Source: CAYNJF01 sp964397555
Lineage (GTDB): Bacteria; Pseudomonadota; Gammaproteobacteria; Berkiellales; Berkiellaceae
Direction of reading: 5' to 3'
Length of the DNA: 59,300 bases
Assembly: GCA_964397555.1 (NCBI GenBank)
Contig: CAYNJF010000012.1
Span: 1 to 59,300 of the forward strand
Shown one piece after another: positions 35,104-43,719 of the stretch; within the stretch, counting starts at the first letter, position 1; every line of letters begins with the position of its first letter. The position numbers and the translations under genes were made by a program. The notes beneath the pieces were generated by a model, which worked only from the letters and a program-made list of their open reading frames with translations, did no database searches and was not told the DNA's origin.

Positions 35104-35243
35104 GTTGTATCCGTAAACAGAAGTTGAGCGCGACTTGATACCCAGCCTAGCTTTTGAAAGCGCAAAGATAGGTGCATACGCAAGCGAGTCATGCTGTATT
35201 AGAAGTTGGTGAACTCTATCAGATCAGGTTGAGACGTACAAGC

Positions 35244-35741
35244 TCATTCTTGGGAACCGGCATTAAAGCCATCATCAATGGGCTCAAACCCATGCTCAGG
35301 ACTCCAGACGAGTTGCCCCAAAGCCTTAAATTTTGCGATCGACATCGAGCCTTTTTTAGACTGCTCGTTGACTTGGCTCAGTAGTTGATCACGATGAGCC
35401 GCGTGGATTTCCATGGGTTGGTAGGACTCGTCATACACAACCAAAAACACCACATCCCAATCGGACTGGGTATTTAGCTGACCGATGCGTAAATTGCCTT
35501 TGTAGGCGTTAAACATCACTCGAGATTTCACCTGAATACGCATTTGATCAAAAGGACCACAACCGATCAAGTCGATGCCCGTTTTTTCTTCGGGAAGAAA
35601 AGTGAAATGGAAGAGTTTGTGAACATCAAAACGAGCCAATTCCGAGCTGACCGCAAGCGGTTGCCCTGTTTTTTGTTTGAAGTCGATGGCCAGTTTCCTG
35701 GTTTGCTCCATCAACGTATCTATGGCATATGGCTGCGACAT
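35244..35741 (-). CDS. Restriction-endonuclease-like fold protein (DUF6998-like), unknown role
   Basis: 165 codons. A segment reading TGIDLIGCG, later RIQVKSR and then VVFLVVYD matches the PD-(D/E)XK nuclease core (Asp, then Gln-x-Lys about 15 residues later), as in small DUF6998-type proteins. No partner methyltransferase or specificity subunit is nearby, so a restriction role is unlikely. It may be a housekeeping nuclease or a non-catalytic relative. The preceding minus-strand histone-like gene ends at a strong terminator, so it has its own promoter in the 60 bases upstream. Confidence 0.65.
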   Translation of the reverse strand: MSQPYAIDTLMEQTRKLAIDFKQKTGQPLAVSSELARFDVHKLFHFTFLPEEKTGIDLIGCGPFDQMRIQVKSRVMFNAYKGNLRIGQLNTQSDWDVVFLVVYDESYQPMEIHAAHRDQLLSQVNEQSKKGSMSIAKFKALGQLVWSPEHGFEPIDDGFNAGSQE

Positions 35742-35748
35742 CGTATAT

Positions 35749-35779
35749 TAAAAAGCCGCTGTAGAAGACTACAGCGGCT
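35749..35779 (-). terminator. Intrinsic terminator of the histone H1-like gene
   Basis: On the minus strand, AGCCGCTGTAG and CTACAGCGGCT form an 11-base-pair perfect stem with a 4-base loop, followed by TTTTTAATA. It lies 26 bases after the stop of the H1-like gene. This is the cleanest minus-strand terminator in the window. Confidence 0.92.
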
Positions 35780-35804
35780 CATAACCTTTTTACAGGTTAG
35801 TCGC

Positions 35805-36407
35805 TTAGGCAGCTTTGGCAGCTTTTTTCACACGACTAGTGCGTTTTTTTGCAACTTTACGCTTAGTCGTTTTCTTTGCTGTAGATTTTTTAGCAGGTGC
35901 TTTACGCTTAGCTGCTGGCTTCTTAGCCGCAGTCTTACGCTTAGCAGGTGCTTTTTTCTTAGCAGCTGGCTTACGCTTAGTGGTTGTTTTCTTTTTAGCA
36001 GCTGCTTTCTTCTTAGCAGGAGCCTTCTTCTTAGCAGCAGTTTTCTTCTTAGCGGCAGCAGCTTTCTTCTTAGCGGCAGCAGCTTTTTTCTTAGCGGCGT
36101 CAGCTTTTTTCTTAGCTGCAGCAGCTTTCTTAGCTTCATCTTTCTTTACTTTGATAAGCTTTTTCTTAGCATCGCTAAGTTTTTTCTCAGCTTTTTTCAA
36201 AGCAGCTTTTGCTTTTTTGACTTCCGTCATCAATTTCTTGATGCTATCCATCGCACGCTTCACTGCAGCAGATACTTTCACTGCTTTCTTAGCAGGTTTT
36301 CTCTTCGCAGTAGTTTTCTTTTTAGCAGCTGTTTTACGAGCTGGTTTACGAGTAGCAGCCTTCTTAGGCTTTGCAGCCTTCGTAGACTTACGTTTTGTAG
36401 TTGCCAT
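35805..36407 (-). CDS. Histone H1-like, Lys/Ala-rich DNA-binding protein
   Basis: 200 codons from ATG 36407 (AGGAGA about seven bases upstream); longer starts in the same frame lack a site. Nearly half of the residues are Lys and Ala. The middle (about 60-100) is a coiled coil with Asp and Val, flanked by long runs of imperfect KKAAAKKK and KRKPAAKK repeats like eukaryotic H1 tails, bacterial AlgP and chlamydial Hc proteins. It should bind DNA non-specifically, compacting the nucleoid or acting on host chromatin if exported. No signal peptide. Monocistronic, with a strong terminator and an unusually AT-tract-rich upstream region. Confidence 0.88.
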   Translation of the reverse strand: MATTKRKSTKAAKPKKAATRKPARKTAAKKKTTAKRKPAKKAVKVSAAVKRAMDSIKKLMTEVKKAKAALKKAEKKLSDAKKKLIKVKKDEAKKAAAAKKKADAAKKKAAAAKKKAAAAKKKTAAKKKAPAKKKAAAKKKTTTKRKPAAKKKAPAKRKTAAKKPAAKRKAPAKKSTAKKTTKRKVAKKRTSRVKKAAKAA

Positions 36408-36851
36408 GATCATTTCTCCTAACGACATACCTGCAAAAGGGCGGACATTCAAAACATAGCACAACAATTTTTTTTTTTCATAATTTTTTTGTTGATTTTT
36501 ATTAAAAATACCCGGGTGACCTACGCTAATCATACGTGTTACCCGTTAACCATTTGTATTGACTTAAGTTTTTTTCAAACGATTCAAAAAAAATTTTTAT
36601 CTTTTTTTTAAAAAAAAACCTGATCTAACGGTAAAAGTTTGATCGCAGTTCTGATAAGCAAAGACAAAAACCAAACTAGGGTAACAAAACCCTAAAGGAT
36701 TGGCATAAAGATCCAATGAGTTTGAAAGCATTTGTTTTATATGAAAAAAATTTGGGAACCACAAAAAACTTCATGGCAATTTGGGGAGATTTTAGGGGTT
36801 TTTATAGGGTTGACTGAATGCTTGAACAGATACAATCAACCCAATAATCGT
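36408..36851. promoter_or_regulatory. AT-tract-rich region upstream of the H1-like gene
   Basis: 444 bases without a convincing gene. It contains several long A or T tracts, including a T-run at about 36470-36480, AAAAAAAATTTTT at about 36586-36598, and adjacent T8 and A9 tracts at about 36603-36620. Phased tracts like this usually bend DNA. An inverted repeat GGGTTGA/TCAACCC lies at 36807-36842, close to the trxA stop, but without a T-run. It should carry the promoter of the H1-like gene. Confidence 0.5.
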
Positions 36852-37214
36852 CTACTCTGAACCTTTATCCAGTTGCTTGCGAAGATCCTCGATCGAGATC
36901 TTTAATGCCTGCTCGATAAGGTCGGTTAGGCTTTCTTGAGTCTGTACTCCAGACTCAGCAAAGACGGCAAACTCTTGTCTGAAGATCATCAAAAAAGGAA
37001 TGGAGCGTATTTGAAAATCTTCAGCCAATTGAGGGTAAGCTTCAATGTCGACTTTGGCAAAAGTGACGTTCGGATATTGAGCGGCCACTTGTTCAAAAGT
37101 TGGCTCAAACGCTAGACACGGTCCGCACCACTTCGCCCAAAAATCGACGACCACGAAAGGCTTGCTTGATACGATGTCGTCGAAGTTCTCTGTCGTTAAA
37201 TGGAGGATGCCCAT
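36852..37214 (-). CDS. Thioredoxin-family protein
   Basis: 120 codons. Active-site WCGPC lies at about 29-33 in the context FWAKWCGPC, with the cis-Pro in RSIPFLMIF near 72-80. There is no signal peptide, so it is a cytoplasmic disulfide reductase of the TrxA type. It is slightly longer than E. coli TrxA because of a C-terminal helix. It starts nine bases after adk and shares its transcript. Whether it is the principal thioredoxin or a second copy cannot be told. Confidence 0.92.
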   Translation of the reverse strand: MGILHLTTENFDDIVSSKPFVVVDFWAKWCGPCLAFEPTFEQVAAQYPNVTFAKVDIEAYPQLAEDFQIRSIPFLMIFRQEFAVFAESGVQTQESLTDLIEQALKISIEDLRKQLDKGSE

Positions 37215-37223
37215 GTCATGTCC

Positions 37224-37871
37224 TTATGCCAAAAGATTGGAGATGTGATTATGAAGCTCATCGACCGATAAGGTACCATCCACTTGATGATACTTGGGGG
37301 AGCGTTCGTTGGCCGCAACGCCTTGATAGTAATTGGCAACTGGGGCCGTTAAGTCGCGATATACATCAAGACGCTTTTTAACGGTTTCTTCTTGATCATC
37401 TTCACGCTGAACTAAAGGTTCACCCGTCTCATCATCCAGCCCTTCAGCTTTAGGCGGCTTCGAGAGAATATGATACGTGCGACCTGAACCGGGGTGCACT
37501 CGACGCCCAGATAGTCGTTCAATGATGGAAAGATCGGGCACATCAATTTCTACGACATGATCAATGGAGACCCCCGCTTCTTTTAAGGCCTCGGCTTGAA
37601 CCACAGTCCGCGGGAATCCATCTAATAAAAAGCCTTGGGCACAATCGGGTTTTGCAATGCGCTCTTTTACTAAACCAATAATGATGTCGTCCGAGACCAA
37701 CGCTCCTGTATCCATGATGGCTTTGGCCTTAAGGCCAAGTTCTGAACCATCTCTGGCGGCAGCCCGCAGCATATCTCCGGTTGAGATCATTGGGATCTGA
37801 AACCGTTGCTCAATCATGGTTGCTTGGGTACCTTTGCCCGCTCCTGGGGGGCCTAAAAGAATAAGACGCAT
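37224..37871 (-). CDS. adk: Adenylate kinase
   Basis: 215 codons, same as E. coli Adk (214). It catalyses ATP + AMP = 2 ADP. The P-loop GPPGAGKGTQA is at about 7-17, the DGFPRT motif at about 84-89, and the long-form lid with GRRVHPGSGRTYH at about 122-134. It is followed nine bases later by the thioredoxin gene. Confidence 0.97.
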   Translation of the reverse strand: MRLILLGPPGAGKGTQATMIEQRFQIPMISTGDMLRAAARDGSELGLKAKAIMDTGALVSDDIIIGLVKERIAKPDCAQGFLLDGFPRTVVQAEALKEAGVSIDHVVEIDVPDLSIIERLSGRRVHPGSGRTYHILSKPPKAEGLDDETGEPLVQREDDQEETVKKRLDVYRDLTAPVANYYQGVAANERSPKYHQVDGTLSVDELHNHISNLLA

Positions 37872-37928
37872 GGGTCTTCACTCCACTGACAAAAGAGTGT
37901 CAGTATACCAAACGATATCGGGCGTGTC

Positions 37929-39308
37929 TCACGCTTTACCGACATCTCCAAGTACGAAAGGAAGCGCATCCAGGCTAGAAACCATAAGCTCAACCCTTAA
38001 GTCATCTGACTGGGTCGGTTGGTTTGGCAGATGTGGGGATTTTGCAGCATGCGTTTGGAGATAATCATCACCGATGTCGCATAATTTCAATTGTTGTTTC
38101 ACAAAACCAAGCAGTTGAAGATAGCTTGATGCCGCCCCCTGGTACACAGGGTTGTGATGTTCTTTGGCACTTGTTATCACAGCTTCAGGCAATTGCCACG
38201 CTTGAAGTAACCAGGCCCCCATGTTGGTGTGCCCTTGACCACAGATTTTTTGAGCCACCCCCATACCAAGTATTTTCTTCTCAAGCTGAATCACATCGCA
38301 AGCAGGCCTCATGCTACGCATCCGGTTTAAAAGGCAGAACTCCGGTCCAAACAGATGACCAAAAACAAGGTAACCAAAGTTATGATAAAGACCGCAGGCA
38401 AAAGCCAAGTCGGGCTCAAGTTGTCGTTGCGGGGCAAGTTTGTAACAAAGCGTCGCACTCATCAAAGCTTCTTTCCAAACAGCCTCACTCCCCAAGGGTC
38501 CTTTCTTTTGGCACTTAAACGTTCGACAAGCTAAAAGTGCACCCAAGGCTTGCGCCATGCATGCCGGGGTTAGCTTCTCTTTGGCGAAGTGCGCCTCAAA
38601 ACTTTGTGCCCATTCGACCAAAAGAGGTTCTTGGCGAATAAGGTGGGAAAGTTTTGTGGCATTCATGGACCCATCTAAGGCCCCAAGCATTAATTGCTCA
38701 GCCAATGTCGGTAAAGGTGGCAATGGGTAGGTTGCTTGAATGCGATTGGCAATGTCATCTAGACATGGGTTGTAGAGTTCTACCAATGACTTTAAGCAAT
38801 CACTCTCTGACTTAGTGTCACTGTAGGGCTCGTTTTGTGAAAAAGGACAAGCAAAGGTGGAGATCATGGCCCCTTGTGTTAAAAACTGAAAATCCTCAAT
38901 GCTCATACGAACCATCGAGGTGTGTGTACCCGGCTCAAAATAAATGTGTTTGCAATCAAAAATTGCCGCATCAATGATCATCTTAACGCCATAAGGCTCA
39001 CCGAATGGAGGGTGAGAGCCCGGCTCACAGTCACAATACAGCCCATCCACTTCCTGGCGACTGGCGATTTTTAGTTTGCGCTTTAACTTTTTATGAATGT
39101 GGCTAAAGTCTAATTGGCGAGTTAAGGGCAAAGCGACCAAGACATAGCCTTGCTCGTCTTTGAGCATGACCGTTCTTACGATAGTCTCGGCCTTAAGCCG
39201 CATGGCTTTTTGGGCATCAAACAGCGTCACGGTCTTCTCATGGGAGAAGACCTGATAGCTAATTCGATACTGATCTAAAAATTTTTTCAGTTTTGCTGCA
39301 ATGATCAT
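37929..39308 (-). CDS. YbaK-type aminoacyl-tRNA deacylase domain fused to HDOD domain
   Basis: 459 codons. Residues about 1-150 resemble the YbaK/ProX editing domain that clears mischarged tRNA (VFSHEKTVTLFDAQKAMRL, then VKMIIDAAIF). Residues about 195-420 form an HDOD domain, an HD-related helical output module without obvious phosphohydrolase metal ligands, with LYHNFGYLVFGHLFG and TSAKEHHNP. The same fusion is found in other gammaproteobacteria; its role, perhaps linking translation stress to signalling, is not established. It lies between ppc and adk on the same strand. Confidence 0.85.
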   Translation of the reverse strand: MIIAAKLKKFLDQYRISYQVFSHEKTVTLFDAQKAMRLKAETIVRTVMLKDEQGYVLVALPLTRQLDFSHIHKKLKRKLKIASRQEVDGLYCDCEPGSHPPFGEPYGVKMIIDAAIFDCKHIYFEPGTHTSMVRMSIEDFQFLTQGAMISTFACPFSQNEPYSDTKSESDCLKSLVELYNPCLDDIANRIQATYPLPPLPTLAEQLMLGALDGSMNATKLSHLIRQEPLLVEWAQSFEAHFAKEKLTPACMAQALGALLACRTFKCQKKGPLGSEAVWKEALMSATLCYKLAPQRQLEPDLAFACGLYHNFGYLVFGHLFGPEFCLLNRMRSMRPACDVIQLEKKILGMGVAQKICGQGHTNMGAWLLQAWQLPEAVITSAKEHHNPVYQGAASSYLQLLGFVKQQLKLCDIGDDYLQTHAAKSPHLPNQPTQSDDLRVELMVSSLDALPFVLGDVGKA

Positions 39309-39376
39309 GATGATTTTTCGTCAAGGGGCCACTCTATAATCATAGTAATGAATCCCCAGTTCAGAAAACTCATGAT

Positions 39377-41992
39377 TTAACCAGTGTTTCGCATCCCAGC
39401 AGCAATGCCGGTGATGCTGATTAATAAGGCATCGAGCTCAAGTTCATTGGCCTTGCCCTGGCGTTTTCTGGCAAGAAGTTCGGTCTGAAGCAAGTTCAAG
39501 GGGAACACGTAAGGGGCTCGCACATCCAATGAGCGTCTTAACGTCGCAAAATCATCCAAAAGCTTTTCGGATTGACTAAGGTGTTTGACCTGGAGCACCG
39601 TCTGAGAAAACTCTTTGCGTAGCTTTTCACCTGTGGGATGTAAGGACTCATCCACCAATTCGAGTTCGTAGTGAGTGGCAACTAAGGGGTCGGCTTTGGC
39701 CACAACCATCTCAATCATCGATATCAACGAGGAGAAAAAGGGCCAATCCTCAAATGCCTTGATGGCGAGGGCTTGCTCTTTTTCATCCAAAGAAGCAATG
39801 GCTTGCCCCACTCCCAACCAGGCAGGCACCATCAAGCGATTTTGCATCCAGGCAAAGATCCAAGGGATGGCTCTTAAGTCTTTGACGCCTTGGCTTTTGC
39901 CCCGCTTTGCTGGGCGAGAACCAATCGCCAATTGACCAATTTCCTCCACTGGCGTGGCCTCTAAAAAGTAATCAAAAAAGGTTGGGCTTTTATGAACCAT
40001 AGACTGGTAGTGCTCTTTAGAGCGTTGGGCCAGTTTGTCCATCATAGCCCGCCAAGCTGGGGGTGGGCTTGGAATGTGACTTCCTTTGCCATTGAGAATG
40101 GCACTGGTATAAAGTTCCATCGAACGCACCGAGGTGATGACAAACCCAAATTTGTTGCGGATGACTTCACCTTGTTCGGTGATCCGAAGCCTTCCCTCAA
40201 GGGCCCCTGGGGGCTGGGATAAAATGGCCATGTACGCAGGTGCCCCACCGCGCCCAACCGTCCCCCCTCTTCCATGAAACAGGCTGAGTTTTACGCCTTG
40301 TTTTTTGGCAAGGGTCACGAGGGATTCTTGAGCCTGATAGATGGCCCAATTTGCGGCCAAAATACCAGCATCTTTGGCTGAATCCGAGTAACCGATCATC
40401 ACCTCTTGTCTGTTTTCGAAAGCTTTCACGTAAGCTTTGTGGCCCAACAGTTCACTCATGGTTTGGTGAGCACCATTTAAATCGGATAGGGTTTCAAACA
40501 AAGGGGCAATGGGCAAAAGCTTTGGAACCTTCACCAGCTTTTGAAGCGCTAACACATTTAGTACGTCCTCTTTGCTGGTCGCCATGGAGATCACATAGGA
40601 GCCAAAGCTTTTTTCCGGCTGGGCGGCAATCATTTCAAAGGTCTTAAAGACTTCAAGGCTCATGTCACTTAAGCGGCCTTTATCCACATCGAAGTGATGG
40701 TCATGAAAACATAATGCGTCAAGCCAACCCGCTTTATCTTCAAAAGCAGGGTCCATGTCGAAAAGCTCATCCATCAGGGCCTGATGGGCTGAGGACTCTT
40801 GTCGCACATCCAAGCGGACTAAACTGAGACCAAAGCAATGCACTCGTCGAATGACATCGCTCAACGGCCCTTTGGCGACTTGGTGGGCGCCAGTGGTCAT
40901 AAGAGAGCGATGACAAAGTTCAAGGGGCCTTAAAAGCTGATCGCAGTGCACAAGCACGTCTACGTTTGGCAATGGTTTGGAACTCATCGCGCAGTCAAGC
41001 CACTCACGGGTATCTTTTAATAACTGAATCACAGGTGCAAGCAACGCTCGATAAGGCTCTTTGGCCCCCGGTACTTTATCCTGCAACTCATTCGATGCGA
41101 ACGCCATGGAAAGTGAGCCGCTGATACGCTCAAACTCTTTTAGGTAGAGCGTGCAAGCATGGAGCCGCGCACTCATGATGACTTGTTCGGTGATGTCATG
41201 AGTGACAAAAGGATTACCATCTCGATCCCCTCCCATCCATGAGCCAAATCGAATGGGGGTGGCTTCCAAGGGTAATGGCTCCCCGGTGTGGGCGACCAAG
41301 ACGCGATCAAATTCCCTTAAATACAGTGGAATGGCATCCCAAAGGCTTGATTCGATGATATTAAAGCCCCAGTTGGCTTCATCGAGTGGAGATGGCTTGG
41401 TTCTTCTTATCTCATCGGTGAGCCACGTGGATTCCACTTCTCGTTTAAGATTATCCGTGTAATGCTCAACTTCTTGGGGAGTTAAGGTTGGATCATCAAG
41501 CTCATGCAACGCATTTCTGATTTTGTTGAATTTTTGAATCAGGGTGCGTCTTAGGATATCCGTTGGGTGCGCTGTGAGCACTAATTCCAACTTGCACGAC
41601 AAGGCCGCTTCTCTCATTTGTTGAGATGAATGCCCTTGGCTTTTGAGTTGGTCAAAAATCCACTTCAAGGAGCCGCGCTGAGGGCTGTCTGGAGATTGAA
41701 GTTTGTGCCAACGAGTTCGTCGAATTCGATGATGCGCTTCAGCGATGTTGGCCATGTTCAAAAAATGAGAGAACGCTCTAACCACGCCCAAGATATCTTC
41801 GCTAGAAAGATTTTTCACCTCTTGGATCAGTTGCTCGTGTTTCATGGGATCGGTATGCGCTTGAATCGATAAAGAGCGAATGTACTCGACCTTTTGGTAC
41901 AGGGAATCACCCACTTGAGTTTTAAGCGTATCTCCTAAAACTTGACCAAGTAAACGAACATCTTCTTGCAATGGCGCATTGGGATCTGACAC
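39377..41992 (-). CDS. ppc: Phosphoenolpyruvate carboxylase
   Basis: 871 codons (E. coli 883). It fixes bicarbonate on phosphoenolpyruvate to give oxaloacetate, refilling the TCA cycle. Signatures include the catalytic-His VLTAHPTDILRRT (about 154-166), FGSWMGGDRDGNP (about 258-270), the glycine loop FHGRGGTVGRGGAP (about 573-586), and the C-terminal GIAAGMRNTG needed for the active site. A complete anaplerotic enzyme argues against extreme genome reduction. Confidence 0.97.
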   Translation of the reverse strand: MSDPNAPLQEDVRLLGQVLGDTLKTQVGDSLYQKVEYIRSLSIQAHTDPMKHEQLIQEVKNLSSEDILGVVRAFSHFLNMANIAEAHHRIRRTRWHKLQSPDSPQRGSLKWIFDQLKSQGHSSQQMREAALSCKLELVLTAHPTDILRRTLIQKFNKIRNALHELDDPTLTPQEVEHYTDNLKREVESTWLTDEIRRTKPSPLDEANWGFNIIESSLWDAIPLYLREFDRVLVAHTGEPLPLEATPIRFGSWMGGDRDGNPFVTHDITEQVIMSARLHACTLYLKEFERISGSLSMAFASNELQDKVPGAKEPYRALLAPVIQLLKDTREWLDCAMSSKPLPNVDVLVHCDQLLRPLELCHRSLMTTGAHQVAKGPLSDVIRRVHCFGLSLVRLDVRQESSAHQALMDELFDMDPAFEDKAGWLDALCFHDHHFDVDKGRLSDMSLEVFKTFEMIAAQPEKSFGSYVISMATSKEDVLNVLALQKLVKVPKLLPIAPLFETLSDLNGAHQTMSELLGHKAYVKAFENRQEVMIGYSDSAKDAGILAANWAIYQAQESLVTLAKKQGVKLSLFHGRGGTVGRGGAPAYMAILSQPPGALEGRLRITEQGEVIRNKFGFVITSVRSMELYTSAILNGKGSHIPSPPPAWRAMMDKLAQRSKEHYQSMVHKSPTFFDYFLEATPVEEIGQLAIGSRPAKRGKSQGVKDLRAIPWIFAWMQNRLMVPAWLGVGQAIASLDEKEQALAIKAFEDWPFFSSLISMIEMVVAKADPLVATHYELELVDESLHPTGEKLRKEFSQTVLQVKHLSQSEKLLDDFATLRRSLDVRAPYVFPLNLLQTELLARKRQGKANELELDALLISITGIAAGMRNTG

Positions 41993-42140
41993 AAACTATC
42001 CTTGATTGACCGGTAGGAAATAAGTATAGACTCAATTGTCAACGAGTAAAACTGGTGAAGTTGAAGCGCTGACCCATTAGCGAAAAATCCAAATACCGTG
42101 TATATTAAAAGTGCGTTCAAGACGTGCTAAGGATAAGCTT

Positions 42141-42863
42141 ATGAATGATAAAATTAAAAAACGCCCTCCTACTCCATCCATCAATGATTCGTTGATGGCT
42201 CATGAGTCATGGAAGATATTTCAAGTCATGGCCGAGTTTGTGGAAGGGTACGAACGCCTTGTGCACATACGACCCAGTGTGTCCATTTTTGGCTCAGCTC
42301 GAACAAGTCCGAGCAATCCAGTTTACGAACTAACCCACGACATTGCTAATCTTCTTTCCAATAATGGGTTTTCCGTTGTCTCGGGTGGTGGCCCTGGTGT
42401 GATGGAAGCAGCCAATAAAGGGGCTGTTAAAGGGAAATCGGTCAGTGTAGGACTTAACATCGTATTGCCGAATGAAGAGTGCTCCAATGAATATCAAGAC
42501 ATATCACTTCGCTTTAGACATTTCTTTACTCGTAAGGTCATGTTCGTTAAATACGCCTCGGCGTATGTGGTGATGCCTGGCGGTTTTGGTACCCTCGATG
42601 AGTTATGCGAAATTTTAGCTTTAATTCAAACTGAGAAAACTCGCCAAATCCCCGTCGTGCTTGTGGGCAAAGAATTCTGGGGTGGTCTTTTAGAGTGGTT
42701 TAAAGACAAACTCATCTCCGAAGGGATGATTAGTGCATCGGATGTTGACTTATACGCTTTGGTCGACACCCCTGAAGAGGTGCTTGATGTGATTAAGGAC
42801 TTCTATAAAGATCGCTCTTATGAGCCCTCTCCAAAAGAGCAGGCCTTAATGTCTGATCTTTAA
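42141..42863 (+). CDS. LOG-family Rossmann-fold protein (TIGR00730-like)
   Basis: 240 codons from ATG 42141, with TAAGGA upstream; the in-frame GTG at 42111 is less likely. Family motif SGGGPGVMEAANKGA (about 81-95) and PGGFGTLDE (about 146-154) are both intact. LOG proteins are nucleotide-binding; characterised members are cytokinin riboside 5'-monophosphate phosphoribohydrolases or nucleotide 5'-monophosphate nucleosidases (PpnN). Its in vivo substrate here is unknown. The gene is monocistronic with its own terminator. Confidence 0.92.
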   Translation: MNDKIKKRPPTPSINDSLMAHESWKIFQVMAEFVEGYERLVHIRPSVSIFGSARTSPSNPVYELTHDIANLLSNNGFSVVSGGGPGVMEAANKGAVKGKSVSVGLNIVLPNEECSNEYQDISLRFRHFFTRKVMFVKYASAYVVMPGGFGTLDELCEILALIQTEKTRQIPVVLVGKEFWGGLLEWFKDKLISEGMISASDVDLYALVDTPEEVLDVIKDFYKDRSYEPSPKEQALMSDL

Positions 42864-42870
42864 TCGTTAA

Positions 42871-42891
42871 AAGCAGAGCCTTGCTCTGCTT
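42871..42891 (+). terminator. Hairpin terminator after the LOG-family gene
   Basis: AAGCAGAGC and GCTCTGCTT form a 9-base-pair stem around a CTT loop, starting eight bases after the stop. A C/T-rich stretch follows rather than a pure T-run, so termination may be partial. Confidence 0.65.
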
Positions 42892-42990
42892 CCCCTCCCC
42901 CTTTCCACTATCATCACGATGACATGCAATAGAAAAATGGGTTGGAATCCTGTAATTTAGCGCTCTTGTTTTTCATCAATTTACACTCAT

Positions 42991-43533
42991 ATGAAATCTT
43001 TGCATTTAAAAGCCATTATCATGTCTTTTAGCCTCAGTTTTCCTTTTATCACTTGTGCAGAGCCTTTTGCAGGGTATGATTATGGCCCCTCCGCTTATGG
43101 AAATGGGGTTCACATGGCGCAAGTTGGCTACCTGTTTAAAACCAATGAGAAACTTAAATTTGGCCTTCAATCTGGCCTTTACACGACTTTTAAGCCATTT
43201 TCTGGCGTTAATGTCGAAACTCTATCAGAGGTTAGCGTTCATTATCGCGGACTTAGATTGCATGGAGTTGCTCGATATCAGCTGTTCAAGCACTTTTCTG
43301 CATCGATATTAACTGGCCTCAATGTGTCTTTTCATGATTACCACTATGAATACAGTGTACCAGAAGACATTGTATTTCAAGCAGGCGCAGCGGTGGACTT
43401 TGGGTTTAGTTTAGAGCTGAGTACACCAACCCCCTTATATGTAAATTACCAGTTATTTTATACCCCAGGTCAAGGAGACATAGACCATTCGACTCACGGA
43501 TACCTAGGGGTACGTTACTACTTTAATGTCTAA
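42991..43533 (+). CDS. Small outer-membrane beta-barrel protein, unknown
   Basis: 180 codons. A signal peptide (about 1-23, ending CAEP) is followed by a Tyr/Gly/Phe-rich chain of alternating strands and a C-terminal GVRYYFNV that fits an eight-stranded outer-membrane barrel. No catalytic residues of PagL or PagP are evident. It resembles OmpW/OmpA-like small barrels only in shape. It stands alone between the LOG gene and the convergent mazG operon. Confidence 0.65.
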   Translation: MKSLHLKAIIMSFSLSFPFITCAEPFAGYDYGPSAYGNGVHMAQVGYLFKTNEKLKFGLQSGLYTTFKPFSGVNVETLSEVSVHYRGLRLHGVARYQLFKHFSASILTGLNVSFHDYHYEYSVPEDIVFQAGAAVDFGFSLELSTPTPLYVNYQLFYTPGQGDIDHSTHGYLGVRYYFNV

Positions 43534-43647
43534 ATGGATGGAGTAAAGTCAAAGGCATTCATTACCCTTAGAGTCTTTATACGAACAAATTCTAATCGTT
43601 ATTTACTTTGATACTTGGACACGAAAAGGGAATGTTTACTTTTGTCA

Positions 43648-43677
43648 TCACTTTACTGAAAGTAAGTGACGTTTTTT
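43648..43677 (+). terminator. Possible terminator of the small barrel gene
   Basis: TCACTTTACT and AGTAAGTGA pair with one bulged T around a GAA loop, followed by CGTTTTTTC. It lies about 115 bases downstream of the barrel gene's stop, on the plus strand. Confidence 0.55.
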
Positions 43678-43719
43678 CATCTAATTTTTTTTTTATGAGA
43701 CATGATTTCTTAATTTTTC

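Noticed and set aside
35244..35741. Restriction-modification system
   Set aside because: Only one nuclease-like protein is present; no methyltransferase or specificity subunit is nearby.
35544..36422. Another long plus-strand frame (292 codons) over the same region
   Set aside because: Low-complexity Ser/Leu/Cys/Phe product created by the complementary strand of the Lys/Ala repeats; spans two minus-strand genes.
35815..36459. Long plus-strand frame (214 codons) opposite the H1-like gene
   Set aside because: It mirrors the Lys/Ala repeats as Phe/Leu/Ala runs. The minus-strand gene has the ribosome-binding site, sensible composition and terminator.
36408..36851. Replication origin suggested by long A/T tracts
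   Set aside because: No DnaA-box cluster and no dnaA, dnaN or gidA neighbours; the tracts fit a bent promoter region better.
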